This document shows, one piece after another, positions 34,181-42,941 of a stretch of 64,000 nt of DNA. Below the pieces are notes generated by a model. That model saw nothing but the letters and a program-made list of their open reading frames with translations. It had not been told where the DNA came from and searched no databases. The stretch comes from Paraflavitalea sp. CAU 1676. Lineage in GTDB: Bacteria; Bacteroidota; Bacteroidia; Chitinophagales; Chitinophagaceae. The position numbers and the translations under genes are program-made. The stretch spans positions 992,001 through 1,056,000 of the forward strand of contig NZ_JARHUJ010000002.1 in NCBI RefSeq assembly GCF_029223285.1, in the 5' to 3' direction. The stretch's first letter is position 1, and each line of letters opens with the position of its first letter.

Positions 34181-35665
34181 CTACAGCGGCCACACGGCGA
34201 TCCTCCCGTCGTACGAAGAGCTTAGCAGCGTTTCCTGACCGATCAATTCGAGCGATTGTACAAAATTATGATGTTGTAATTCCCTGATACATGCTCCGGT
34301 TTCGATGTTCCATATCTTCACGAGGTTATCTTCTCCGCCACTGGCGATGTGAGTACTATCAATATGCAGCAGTGTACGAATAATGCCTTTGTGCGCCTTG
34401 ACAATTACCCGGCTTTTTTCCAAAAAACCAGGATGGAGTTCCATGATCAACAGCTCGCCAGCCAGGGTGCCGCCAGCGAGCCGGTTCGTTGCCGGGTCAT
34501 AACTCAAACATATCACAGGGCTTTCCAGGGTGAAAGTATGCCCAACAACACCCGTACGGTAGTTCCAGATCTTTACGGTACTATCTTCTGAGCAGGATGC
34601 TATCCAATCGTCTTGCAGGTGAATTACCTGCCATACCCAGCCGGCATGCCCGCTTAATGTTTGCACCACAGCTCCCGAAACATCACAGATATTGATGAGA
34701 TTGTCGCCGCCGCCGGAGGCAAAATGCTCGTCACTCAACCGGCACAGCGTGAGCACTACAGCGGAGTGCGCGCTTATCCGGCGCACGAGGTTGAATGGTC
34801 CGTTTAGACACGCTCGTTCCCAAACGATGATCTGTTGATCTCTGGATCCCGACACAAAGATCCGGTCATTGATCTTTTCGATACAGAGTACAGAATTGGC
34901 ATGGCCGGCCAGACTGTGTAACAACTCGCCCTGTTTATTCCATACATTGATCACTTTATCCCTTCCGCCGCTTAAAATGGTATCCTTATCCTGCATCTTC
35001 ACTTTCCAGTTGTAACCCAGGTGGGCTTCAAATGGCTGACGGCTATTGCCCGCCTCCTCGCGGCTGTAAATGATATCACTCCTCAATACAAATTTTTCTC
35101 CGCTGCGCAGCTCTTCACCTTCGTGCCATACATTATGGTCGAATACAATGAGATCGCCTTGTACCGGAATGTACTCCGCCCAGGGCTTTGTGGCTTCTTT
35201 GGTTTGGTAAAAAAGCGTTCTGCCCCCTTCGAACTCGGTAGCGCTGTTGAGATAGATCATGAAAGTGAGCTTTGACTGGCTGGCGGCCGACTGATAATGG
35301 ATGCCATCGAGGTGACGATGAAAGTATTGATTGGCCGAATACTTACAAAACCGCAGCCGGTCGTTCAAGCCTGCCAGGGCCCAGACGCCATTTTCGGATT
35401 CGATAGCCGCGTTCGTCCTGATCGTTTCCGGCAAATAGGGCTTCACTTTCTCAAACAGCCAGGCGGAAAGCGCTTTGTCGTCGACTACCTGCCGCTCATT
35501 GTTACGGTAATAAACCGGGTAATTAGCGATGGCCTGTTGAAAGGAATGCCGGATGTTCTCATTCAATAACGCTTCACATTCGGCTTTGGAGAAGAGGGCA
35601 GGTATTACAAAACAGGTAAAGGAACTATCGGGCAACAGATGACATATTTCGATCTTTTGGGGCAT
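34181..35665 (-). CDS. 2OG-Fe(II) oxygenase fused to a seven-bladed WD40 propeller
   Basis: I chose ATG 35665 (MPQKIEICHLLPDSS), giving 494 residues without a signal peptide. The N-terminal part (about 1-210) is a prolyl-4-hydroxylase-type double-stranded beta-helix. It has H118 and D120 in HRHLDG, distal H181 in VWHEGE, and R195 for 2-oxoglutarate in FVLRSD. The C-terminal part (about 220-494) has seven WD40 units ending VNVW/IIVW/KIW-type, for example SGGRDKVINVW and SGGEDNLVKIW, enough for a closed propeller. The oxygenase presumably hydroxylates a protein or metabolite and the propeller recruits the partner. Fusions of this kind are uncommon in bacteria. A -7 match is at 35705-35712. Confidence 0.9.
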   Translation of the reverse strand: MPQKIEICHLLPDSSFTCFVIPALFSKAECEALLNENIRHSFQQAIANYPVYYRNNERQVVDDKALSAWLFEKVKPYLPETIRTNAAIESENGVWALAGLNDRLRFCKYSANQYFHRHLDGIHYQSAASQSKLTFMIYLNSATEFEGGRTLFYQTKEATKPWAEYIPVQGDLIVFDHNVWHEGEELRSGEKFVLRSDIIYSREEAGNSRQPFEAHLGYNWKVKMQDKDTILSGGRDKVINVWNKQGELLHSLAGHANSVLCIEKINDRIFVSGSRDQQIIVWERACLNGPFNLVRRISAHSAVVLTLCRLSDEHFASGGGDNLINICDVSGAVVQTLSGHAGWVWQVIHLQDDWIASCSEDSTVKIWNYRTGVVGHTFTLESPVICLSYDPATNRLAGGTLAGELLIMELHPGFLEKSRVIVKAHKGIIRTLLHIDSTHIASGGEDNLVKIWNIETGACIRELQHHNFVQSLELIGQETLLSSSYDGRIAVWPL

Positions 35666-35704
35666 GGTTATCGCGCTTAGAAGGTTACGTGTAACTAACG
35701 GTTC

Positions 35705-35712
35705 CAAACTTA
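35705..35712 (-). promoter_or_regulatory. Candidate -7 element of the oxygenase-WD40 gene
   Basis: The minus strand reads TAAGTTTG, an exact TAnnTTTG, about 40 bases before ATG 35665. No TTTG is found at -33 spacing. The position supports the shorter start over the longer reading from 35746. Confidence 0.4.
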
Positions 35713-35754
35713 TAGAAAAATACGATACATTGCAGACCACTTTCACTACCCCTC

Positions 35755-36129
35755 ATGCACAAGTTAACCTGGTCACTTATTGTTTTTTTAATATACCATA
35801 CCGCCGCTGCTCAAACTCCTGAAAAGTACATTGCCGAACTGTTAAAGCCTGGCGTTTATTTGGCTGGCTTCTTATCGTTTGATCAACCGGCAAAACCGCC
35901 TCGACAAGTAGAATTGGAAAGAAAAGTGCAGGCAGCAACACTGCGAAACCTGAAATGGTTTACCGACTCTATTTCGCAGGTAAAAGATATTTCAGCCCAC
36001 CATGACAAATTTGGTCTAACGAAAGACGAAGCAACCGAATATTTTGCAATGGAACAGCCTAAACCTGTTGCGAAAGCGGCTACCACGAAAAGAGACACGC
36101 TCGAAGTATATCCAAAGATGACCGACTGA
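35755..36129 (+). pseudogene. 5' half of a small secreted unknown protein, probably frameshifted
   Basis: The 124-residue reading starts with a signal peptide (MHKLTWSLIVFLIYHTAAAQ) and ends in DTLEVYPKMTD, then TGA. The stop overlaps the ATG of the next reading frame (TGATG at 36127-36131). The downstream frame has no signal peptide and begins in what looks like mid-domain. One extra G (GACTGGATG) would join the halves as TDWMFRGS into a protein of about 238 residues. I therefore read it as one gene broken by a one-base deletion or sequencing error. Translational coupling of two real genes is the alternative. Family not recognised. Confidence 0.55.
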
Positions 36130-36470
36130 TGTTTCGCGGCAGCCGGCGACTGGCGGCCTTCGATTCCCTACAAATTGACCTGAAAAAGAATGTGGTCTAT
36201 TTCCGCGGAAAGGAATTACTGTATGAAGAATCCAAAAGTGGAGATACTGGCAATAATACCAACATGGGCCCAGTAAGCGGCCAACTCTACAAATTTGAAG
36301 AGGGGACACCTGTTAACACGACCGCCTTGAGTAGCATCAATATTTTGCAATACTCACTGACGATAGGTAAAACGGAGCGCGATGGGAAGCCTCTCCTTTT
36401 TCTCATGGCCGTGAAACTTGAAAAAGGGATGCCCGTATTGAATATTGCACTGCCTGTTCAACTGGATTAA
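36129..36470 (+). pseudogene. 3' half of the same secreted unknown protein
   Basis: The 113-residue frame begins MFRGSRRLAAFDSLQIDL, a beta-rich segment with no export signal. It continues with VVYFRGKELLYEE and ends in PVLNIALPVQLD. It lies in the -1 frame relative to the upstream half and starts on the last base of that half's stop. If translated separately it would stay in the cytoplasm, which fits poorly with the exported first half. I do not recognise the family. Confidence 0.5.
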
Positions 36471-36496
36471 TAAGCGGCAGAATATTCCTTCTTGCT

Positions 36497-36504
36497 TATT
36501 TTTG
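36497..36504 (+). promoter_or_regulatory. Candidate -7 element of the small unknown gene at 36528
   Basis: TATTTTTG matches TAnnTTTG exactly, 23 bases before ATG 36528. No TTTG is found at -33. It supports ATG 36528 over the TTG start further upstream. Confidence 0.35.
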
Positions 36505-36527
36505 CCGCAAATAGCGTCCGATTCCAT

Positions 36528-36791
36528 ATGGTAATTTTGCACCTTGATTTTGGAAGTGATGATCAGGCCTGTTCAGCCGATGTAGAACTGGAAGGCATTG
36601 CCGATTCCTGGGATGCGCACGCCACCATCGTTGGCCACCCAACCGTTCACCAGTTGCATGTCAAATTCTGGCTCGATCAATTTATGTTGCCGGTTTTCAG
36701 TTCGAAAAAGGAAGCCATGTTCTTCGAGCCCCTCCTGGAAGCCATCGACCAGGCCGCCAAAAAGCAATTGCCAGCCGAGTTCAATGATTAA
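36528..36791 (+). CDS. Small unknown protein (87 aa)
   Basis: From ATG 36528 the product is MVILHLDFGSDDQACSADVE, ending in KKQLPAEFND. It is acidic with alternating strand and helix propensity and has no signal peptide or membrane segment. The coding look is good (balanced composition, an exact -7 element upstream), but I do not recognise a family. It ends 19 bases before the stop of the convergent membrane-protein gene. Probably a small cytoplasmic protein. Confidence 0.55.
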   Translation: MVILHLDFGSDDQACSADVELEGIADSWDAHATIVGHPTVHQLHVKFWLDQFMLPVFSSKKEAMFFEPLLEAIDQAAKKQLPAEFND

Positions 36792-36810
36792 GAGGTAATC
36801 GCTACCAGGG

Positions 36811-37653
36811 TCACTCCACTTTCTCCTGAAGGTCTTTAAATAACTTTTTCCGGTACAGCTTCCGCAATTTCTTTGCCAGCCTCCAGTCGCTTACATCTTC
36901 TGCCACATTCATACCCGAAAAATACACGCGTGTTTTGCCGGGCTTCATGGTGCGCATCGTTATATCCACATTATTCAGCGTATCGCTATCGATGATGAGC
37001 TGATTGATCTTGTACAACCTCAGCTCGGGGTGGTTGATCACTGAATCCTGATAATCCGTAGTCAGGAACGGCTTAATAGAATCGAACTCGAAATGCTCCG
37101 CTTTCAATTTTTGAACGATCTCATCCTGACTGAGTTTGATAGTAACATAACAATTGTAACATCTCAGGTTGCCTTCACTTCGATTGTACCGGTAATAGAG
37201 GGGTGGAGAAGTGGCCATGAACGCAACCATGCAAGGCAGCAGCACCAGCGCAGGGTGAAGCCGGGTGATAGCCATCGCCCGCAACCGATCCGGCTTACTG
37301 ATGATATACGCCGGCAGCGGCAACAGGAGCAGCACCCACCCATCGGAATAATCTACTACCCGCGTGATCTGAATCGGAGCGATGCTATTGTACGCTTCGA
37401 TCAACGCGCCCGACAAAGGCGATTTCCACCAAATGAAAAAGACGGCACTCAACCACAACACGTGAAGCCCCAGTCGTGGAAATATGTACAGCATCAACAA
37501 TGGCAGGAGGATAATGCCCGCGGCGTCAGATAATTTGCCGGTGAGGAAATTGCTATAGGTGCTTTTCAACAGGTGGTCGTTCAGGACCAGCAATAACAGG
37601 CAGCCAATAAACAAATAATTCAGGATCAGGAACCGGTTGCGGGTAGGGCGCAT
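36811..37653 (-). CDS. Multi-pass inner-membrane protein of unknown function
   Basis: The 280-residue protein has about four to five hydrophobic helices in the first 155 residues (FLILNYLFIGCLLLLVLND, AGIILLPLLMLYIF, VLLLLPLPAYII and ALVLLPCMVAFMA). A polar C-terminal domain of about 125 residues with paired cysteines (LRCYNCY) follows. The motif LNDHLLK...LTGKLSDAAGI resembles a recurrent motif in uncharacterised membrane proteins of several phyla. The polar half is probably periplasmic. No catalytic motif is evident. It is on the same strand as the next unknown gene, 58 bases downstream of it. Confidence 0.72.
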   Translation of the reverse strand: MRPTRNRFLILNYLFIGCLLLLVLNDHLLKSTYSNFLTGKLSDAAGIILLPLLMLYIFPRLGLHVLWLSAVFFIWWKSPLSGALIEAYNSIAPIQITRVVDYSDGWVLLLLPLPAYIISKPDRLRAMAITRLHPALVLLPCMVAFMATSPPLYYRYNRSEGNLRCYNCYVTIKLSQDEIVQKLKAEHFEFDSIKPFLTTDYQDSVINHPELRLYKINQLIIDSDTLNNVDITMRTMKPGKTRVYFSGMNVAEDVSDWRLAKKLRKLYRKKLFKDLQEKVE

Positions 37654-37711
37654 GATCGTGTTGGTTTTCCACCAAATTAAAGCATGAACGGCAATCGCAA
37701 ATGTTAAAGAC

Positions 37712-38566
37712 TCAGGGAGCCTGCCGCGGATATTGCTTTTCGCGCCGGTTCAGGGTATAGCTGAAGTCTTCGTTGCCCACGAGCAAACTCCCATCGGGGC
37801 GGATAAAGAACAGGATATTATCATCGCCTTTCAATAGCCTGAGTGTGTAGCTTCCCTTATTGGGCGTAAGCTCATAAATGATGCGGCCATTAGGCTCGGT
37901 TTTCACCTGCCAGCTGCCTTTATCCATCGTTTCCTGCCGGTAGGCAATACCGCCTTTGAGGTAATAAGAAGGTTTGCCAGTGAGACTATCGACAAATAGG
38001 AGGATATACCATTTCAATTTGAAACAGGCATCGCTTTTATTTAATCCGAGAAAGGCCGACAATTCCTGGCAGGGCGTTCTGCCTTCAAAGACCAACGGGT
38101 ATGGTTGACGGTTGGGCCGTGCAGTGAGGGCAAATACCTTGCTGGAGGAAGGACTGGTATTGTTCAATACAAAACTGTATCCTCCGTTGCCTACCAGCAT
38201 CTGCCGGGATTGATCGAGCAAGTGCAACAGGTTATCATTGACCGCCATCAGGTGTAGTACCGTATTGGCCCTGGTGAGTGAATACACATGATCCTTCTCC
38301 GTCACTTTTCCTTTCCACTGTACACGCTGCTCATTGGAGAAGCCTGGCGTATTGGGCTTTGACAATCCGTATTGGCAACTTATCTCATACTCGGCTTTAT
38401 GCATGATCAACTTCCACCGGATAAAATCGATCGAGTCCGTAGCTGAAATGCCCAGGAACGTGCGCACCACCGCATGGGCTGGTGTGCTGCCTACAAAAGT
38501 GCGCGTTTGGGCGGAGGCCGTAGAGCAAATGCTACCCAGACAAAACACCAGGATCAATAGTTTCAT
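37712..38566 (-). CDS. Exported unknown protein with an internal tandem duplication
   Basis: The 284-residue protein has a signal peptide (about 1-19, ending STASAQ). Two copies of a domain of about 120 residues follow. Copy 1 runs from TFVGSTPAHAVVRTFLGIS to MLVGNGGYSFVLN, and copy 2 from VFEGRTPCQELSAFLGLNKSD to LLVGNEDFSYTLN. The order of landmarks is the same in both: G-x-TP, FLG, a WKL/WYI strand, a YSL/YELT strand, then LLVGN-x-x-(F/Y)S(Y/F). The layout recalls NlpE-like or lipocalin-type beta barrels, but similarity is too weak to assign. Probably periplasmic. Confidence 0.72.
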   Translation of the reverse strand: MKLLILVFCLGSICSTASAQTRTFVGSTPAHAVVRTFLGISATDSIDFIRWKLIMHKAEYEISCQYGLSKPNTPGFSNEQRVQWKGKVTEKDHVYSLTRANTVLHLMAVNDNLLHLLDQSRQMLVGNGGYSFVLNNTSPSSSKVFALTARPNRQPYPLVFEGRTPCQELSAFLGLNKSDACFKLKWYILLFVDSLTGKPSYYLKGGIAYRQETMDKGSWQVKTEPNGRIIYELTPNKGSYTLRLLKGDDNILFFIRPDGSLLVGNEDFSYTLNRREKQYPRQAP

Positions 38567-38734
38567 GATTACCAGTTTGTTGTTAAGAACTCAATCCCGA
38601 AGTTAAACAGCCTGCCGTTACTTTAGGCCGTTTTTGACCAACTCCCCACTTTGCTACACCACCTGCACAGATTTTGATTCGCCCCCCGAAATGTCTGATT
38701 CGGCACCCCCTTCGCCTACATAGCCGGATTACCC

Positions 38735-38767
38735 CTTGACCCGGGGCCCCTTCCACCGGTACTTTTA
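38735..38767 (+). promoter_or_regulatory. Weak candidate promoter of the epoxide hydrolase/nitrilase cluster
   Basis: CTTG at 38735-38738 and TACTTTTA at 38760-38767 are 21 bases apart, one mismatch each from TTTG and TAnnTTTG. It would start transcription about 25 bases before ATG 38799. The rest of the 232-base divergent gap shows nothing else I can name. Confidence 0.35.
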
Positions 38768-38798
38768 CACTTTCAAAAACAGAACAACATAAATAGCA

Positions 38799-40082
38799 AT
38801 GAAAAAGACAAAAAACATTCTCGCAACAGCAGCCCTCAGCATAGGATTACTGCTGCCAGGAACACTCACTTTCGCACAAGGAAATTCCTATTCCATCTCT
38901 AAACCCGCCGATTCCATCCGTCCGTTCAAGATCCATTTTTCGGATGCCGCTTTAAAAGACCTTAAGAAACGGGTACAAGCTACCAAGTGGCCACAAAAAG
39001 AGACCGTTACTGATGCCACGCAAGGGGTACAACTGTCTACCATACAAAAGCTGGCAAAGTATTGGACCACTCAATATGATTGGCGTAAAGCGGAAGCCAA
39101 ATTGAACAGCTACCCCAACTTCATCACCAATATCGATGGTCTGGACATTCATTTCATCCATGTTCGTTCCAAACATCCCAATGCCCTGCCCATTATCCTT
39201 ACCCATGGCTGGCCCGGTTCTATCATTGAAGAACTCAAGATCATCGATCCGCTCACCAATCCTACGGCCTATGGTGGCAAAGCAGAAGATGCATTTGATG
39301 TGATCATACCCTCCTTACCGGGTTATGGTTTTTCAGAACAACCCAAAACAACCGGCTGGGACCCTACGCGTATCGCGCATGCCTGGATCACTTTGATGAA
39401 AAGGCTTGGTTATAAACGCTATGTGGCCCAGGGTGGTGATTGGGGAGATGCCGTTACAGAACAGATGGCCGTGATAGCACCGGCTGCACTGGCAGGCATT
39501 CATACCAATATGCCCAGCGCTGTGCCTGCTGAAATTTCCGGAGCTTTGTGGTCACGCCAAGCTGCCCCCGACTCTCTGAATGCCGATGAAAAACGCGCGT
39601 ACGAACAACTGGATTTCTTCTTTAAACACGGACTGGCCTATGCACAGGAAATGGGCAATAAACCACAAACCCTGTATGGCATAGAAGATTCACCGGTTGG
39701 CCTGGCCTCCTGGATCCTCGATCATGATATCCGCAGCTATGAACTCATTACCCGCACTTTCGATGGTGTGCCCGAAGGCATCACCAAAGATGATGTGCTC
39801 GATAATATCACGCTCTACTGGCTCACCAATACAGCCGTTTCTTCGGCCAGGTTATACTGGGAAAACAAGCTGATATTCTTTCAACCCATGAATGTGAAGA
39901 TCCCTGTAGCCGTGAGCGCTTACCCCGACGAACTGTACCAGGCGCCGAAGAGCTGGGTTGAAAAAGCCTTCCCCAACCTTATCCACTACAACAGGCTTCC
40001 CAAAGGCGGTCACTTCGCAGCCTGGGAACAACCTGCATCCTTTAGCCAGGAAATACGCACAGCCTTTAAATCGCTTCGTTAA
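38799..40082 (+). CDS. Exported epoxide hydrolase, EHN/alpha-beta hydrolase type (paralog 1)
   Basis: The 427-residue enzyme has a Sec signal peptide (about 1-26, ending TFAQ). An N-terminal EHN domain follows (about 40-145; SIRPFKIHFSDAALKDL, YDWRKAEAKLNSYPNF). The alpha/beta hydrolase core has oxyanion motif HGWPGS (about 136-141), nucleophile D214 in GGDWGD and the C-terminal histidine in KGGHFAAWEQP. Family members open epoxides via an Asp ester; the bacterial exported forms have poorly known substrates. It heads a plus-strand cluster: nitrilase at +33 bases, paralog 2, then a cupin. Secreted location suggests action on external or periplasmic epoxides. Confidence 0.9.
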   Translation: MKKTKNILATAALSIGLLLPGTLTFAQGNSYSISKPADSIRPFKIHFSDAALKDLKKRVQATKWPQKETVTDATQGVQLSTIQKLAKYWTTQYDWRKAEAKLNSYPNFITNIDGLDIHFIHVRSKHPNALPIILTHGWPGSIIEELKIIDPLTNPTAYGGKAEDAFDVIIPSLPGYGFSEQPKTTGWDPTRIAHAWITLMKRLGYKRYVAQGGDWGDAVTEQMAVIAPAALAGIHTNMPSAVPAEISGALWSRQAAPDSLNADEKRAYEQLDFFFKHGLAYAQEMGNKPQTLYGIEDSPVGLASWILDHDIRSYELITRTFDGVPEGITKDDVLDNITLYWLTNTAVSSARLYWENKLIFFQPMNVKIPVAVSAYPDELYQAPKSWVEKAFPNLIHYNRLPKGGHFAAWEQPASFSQEIRTAFKSLR

Positions 40083-40115
40083 TTCATAATAAGTGTAGCT
40101 ATAAAAACAAAAGTC

Positions 40116-41108
40116 ATGAAACAACAAAAGATCAGCAACACAGGCACCAAAGTGAAAGCAGCAGCGGTGCAGATCAGTCCGGTCCTGTATAGCCGTGCAG
40201 GCACGGTAGAAAAAGTGGTAAACAAGATCCGTGAACTGGGCAGCAAGGGAGTTCAATTTGCCGTGTTCCCGGAAACAGTGATCCCATACTATCCATATTT
40301 TTCATTTGTTCAGCCGCCCTATTTACAGGGCAAACAACATCAGTTGTTATTGGAAGAATCGGTAACCGTTCCTTCGGCAGAAACACAGGCTATTGGCGAA
40401 GCAGCCCGTGAAGCGAATATGGTGGTATCGATCGGCGTCAATGAACGCGATGGGGGAACTATCTATAACTCGCAACTACTTTTTGATGCAGACGGCACCC
40501 TGATCCAACACCGGCGCAAGTTAACGCCCACCTACCACGAACGTATGTTGTGGGGCCAGGGCGATGCTTCAACCCTTCGTGCAGTAGACAGTACTTATGG
40601 ACGCATTGGTCAGCTGGCCTGCTGGGAGCATTACAATCCATTGGCACGTTATGCGCTGATCGCCGATGGTGAACAGATCCATGCAGCAATGTATCCGGGC
40701 TCCATCTTTGGCCCCGTATTCAGCCAGCAAACAGAAGCCAACGTACGCCAGCACGCCCTCGAATCAGCCGCTTTCGTAGTAGTCTCTACCGCCTGGCTCG
40801 ATGCCGATCAGCAGGCGCAGATCATGAAAGATACCGGCAGTCCCATCGGACCTATATCGGGCGGTTGTTTTACAGCCATTGTAGCGCCCGACGGACAACT
40901 CATCGGCGAGCCATTGTTATCGGGAGAAGGAGAAGTGATTGCGGACCTCGATTTCAGTTTGATCGATGCGCGGAAACGACTGATGGATGCACGTGGTCAC
41001 TACAGCCGGCCCGAGTTGCTGAGCTTACTGATTGACCGCACACCAGCACAGCATGTACATGAACGCAATGCACCAATCCAGCCTGAACAGCCGGTCAATA
41101 ATGGGTAA
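40116..41108 (+). CDS. Nitrilase (carbon-nitrogen hydrolase, Nit6803-like)
   Basis: The 330-residue enzyme has the nitrilase Glu-Lys-Cys triad: Glu in AVFPETVIPYYPYF, Lys in RRKLTPTYHERMLWG and C169 in LACWEHYNPLARY. The CWEHYNPL box is that of true nitrilases rather than amidases, so conversion of a nitrile to a carboxylate and ammonia is likely. No signal peptide is present, so it is cytoplasmic, unlike the epoxide hydrolases on either side. Spacing is 33 bases from the gene before and about 50 to the next (start 41158), consistent with one operon. Natural nitrile unknown. Confidence 0.92.
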   Translation: MKQQKISNTGTKVKAAAVQISPVLYSRAGTVEKVVNKIRELGSKGVQFAVFPETVIPYYPYFSFVQPPYLQGKQHQLLLEESVTVPSAETQAIGEAAREANMVVSIGVNERDGGTIYNSQLLFDADGTLIQHRRKLTPTYHERMLWGQGDASTLRAVDSTYGRIGQLACWEHYNPLARYALIADGEQIHAAMYPGSIFGPVFSQQTEANVRQHALESAAFVVVSTAWLDADQQAQIMKDTGSPIGPISGGCFTAIVAPDGQLIGEPLLSGEGEVIADLDFSLIDARKRLMDARGHYSRPELLSLLIDRTPAQHVHERNAPIQPEQPVNNG

Positions 41109-41157
41109 TCAAGGTAACCGCTAAGTGCCAACTACAAATCATCTAAAAACAACAATC

Positions 41158-42456
41158 GTGATTCAATCAATAAAGCTCCTCGTAATAGCACTGTTCTTCG
41201 GAACATTGCTATTGCAGGGCAAACCAGTCCACGCGCAAGGCGCACAGCCGGCTTCAATCGCGGCGACGGAATCGATCCGCCCCTTCAAAGTAAAGATACC
41301 TGCAGCGGAAATCAAAGCATTGCGTCAACGCATCCGGGACACGCGCTGGCCCGATCAGGAAACGGTCAGCGACCCATCGCAGGGCGCCCGGTTGGCTCAA
41401 TTGAAACCCCTGGTAGCCTATTGGGGTAGAGACTATGACTGGCGAAAGGCAGAAGCAAGGCTCAATGCACTGCCTCAGTTTACCACGACCATCGATGGGG
41501 TAGACATTCACTTCATACATGTGAGGTCGAAGGAAGCCAATGCGCTGCCCATCATCATCAGCCACGGATGGCCGGGATCTGTATTTGAATTGCTCGGCGT
41601 CATCGATCCGCTCGCCAACCCTACCGCACACGGCGGCACGGCGGCAGAGGCTTTTGATGTAGTGATCCCTTCCTTACCAGGCTTCGGGTTTTCAGGCAAA
41701 CCCACCGATACCGGCTGGGATCCGGACCGCATCGCAAAGGCCTGGGCGGTATTGATGAAACGACTGGGCTATCACCGTTATGTAGCGCAGGGTGGCGATT
41801 GGGGCGCAGCGATCGTGAATGCGATGGGCAGGCAGGCTCCGGCAGAACTGGTAGCCATCCACAACAACCTGCCAGCTACGGTACCTGCAGAGGTCGGTAA
41901 GATCATAAGCACGGGCGGTCAGGCCCCGGCCGATCTATCAGCACAGGAGCGTGCCGTATTCGATGTCCTCAGCAAGTTTTATAAAGACGGCAGCACTGCT
42001 TACAATACGGCTATGACGGCCCGGCCGCAGGCCATTGGCTATGGACTTGCTGATTCGCCTGCCGGACTGGCCGCTTGGCTGTTGCTGCATCCTGGCTTTG
42101 CGACCTGGCGATTCGGTAATGATGCAGCACAAACACCCTCGAAGGACGAGGTGTTGGATAATATTACTTTATACTGGCTCACCAATACAGCTGCATCATC
42201 GGCCCGCATATATTGGGAAAACAAAGGCAAACCGGTGATTAGTGCTGCCGCTCAAAAAACGCAAGATATTAAGATCCCGGTTGCCATTACCGTTTTTGCG
42301 GAAGATATATACCGGGCCCCGGAGTCATGGGCCAGACGGGCTTATCCCAATCTTGTTTACTTCAAAGAAGTAGCTAAAGGCGGTCACTTCGCGTCGTGGG
42401 AACAACCCCAACTCTTCAGCGAGGAAATGCGCGCCGCCTTCAAATCATATCGTTAA
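41158..42456 (+). CDS. Exported epoxide hydrolase, EHN type (paralog 2)
   Basis: I place the start at GTG 41158 (reading from MIQSIKLLVIALFFG), not at GTG 41125. From 41158 the protein lines up with paralog 1 without gaps through the first 40 residues: both have AQG at 26-28 and SIRPFK from 39. The nucleophile D214 in GGDWGA also has the same number. The 432-residue product has a signal peptide, an EHN domain, HGWPGS, and the catalytic His in KGGHFASWEQP. Strong resemblance along the full length indicates a tandem duplication now separated by the nitrilase gene. No ATG start exists nearby. Confidence 0.88.
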   Translation: MIQSIKLLVIALFFGTLLLQGKPVHAQGAQPASIAATESIRPFKVKIPAAEIKALRQRIRDTRWPDQETVSDPSQGARLAQLKPLVAYWGRDYDWRKAEARLNALPQFTTTIDGVDIHFIHVRSKEANALPIIISHGWPGSVFELLGVIDPLANPTAHGGTAAEAFDVVIPSLPGFGFSGKPTDTGWDPDRIAKAWAVLMKRLGYHRYVAQGGDWGAAIVNAMGRQAPAELVAIHNNLPATVPAEVGKIISTGGQAPADLSAQERAVFDVLSKFYKDGSTAYNTAMTARPQAIGYGLADSPAGLAAWLLLHPGFATWRFGNDAAQTPSKDEVLDNITLYWLTNTAASSARIYWENKGKPVISAAAQKTQDIKIPVAITVFAEDIYRAPESWARRAYPNLVYFKEVAKGGHFASWEQPQLFSEEMRAAFKSYR

Positions 42457-42489
42457 CCAGTATTTTTTACACCCATTAAATTCAACACA

Positions 42490-42900
42490 ATGAAACTTTC
42501 AGTAAAAATCATCGCAGGCGCTATCGCCATCATAGTCATTACGATCTTCAGTATTACCGGTATTGCCTCACCCAAACAATCGGGCATCAAACGCACCGAC
42601 CTGCAAAGGCACGACCTTAGTGCGCCGGGACGCGAAATGATCCAGGCACTGGTAGAGCTGGCGCCGGGCGCTGCCTTTGGCATGCACAAACATCCCGGAG
42701 AAGAGATCATCTATGTAACGGAAGGTGCGCTGGAATATGACGTGGAAGGCAAAGGTGTCGTTAAACTCAAGGCAGGAGATGTATTGTTTGTTCCCGCAGG
42801 CACTTACCACTCGGCACGTAATAACGGTCAGGTAAGTGGAGCCGAGCTGGCCACTTATGTGGTAGAAAAAGGCAAGCCGCTGATCGAGTTCAAGAAATAG
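42490..42900 (+). CDS. Membrane-anchored or exported cupin protein
   Basis: The 136-residue protein has an N-terminal hydrophobic helix (about 5-26, probably an uncleaved anchor or signal). A single cupin barrel follows. Motif 1 is FGMHKHPGEEIIYVTEGALEYDVEGKG, read here in parts, with metal-binding H, H and E; motif 2 is LKAGDVLFVPAGTYHSARN with the third His. Single cupins can bind metal and act as small isomerases, oxygenases or storage sensors. It is 33 bases after the second epoxide hydrolase and is the last plus-strand gene of the cluster. Function within the pathway is inferred only from position. Confidence 0.85.
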   Translation: MKLSVKIIAGAIAIIVITIFSITGIASPKQSGIKRTDLQRHDLSAPGREMIQALVELAPGAAFGMHKHPGEEIIYVTEGALEYDVEGKGVVKLKAGDVLFVPAGTYHSARNNGQVSGAELATYVVEKGKPLIEFKK

Positions 42901-42941
42901 GCTCACCGCAGCCCGAAGGCGCTGGCTGGCACCACTATTCT

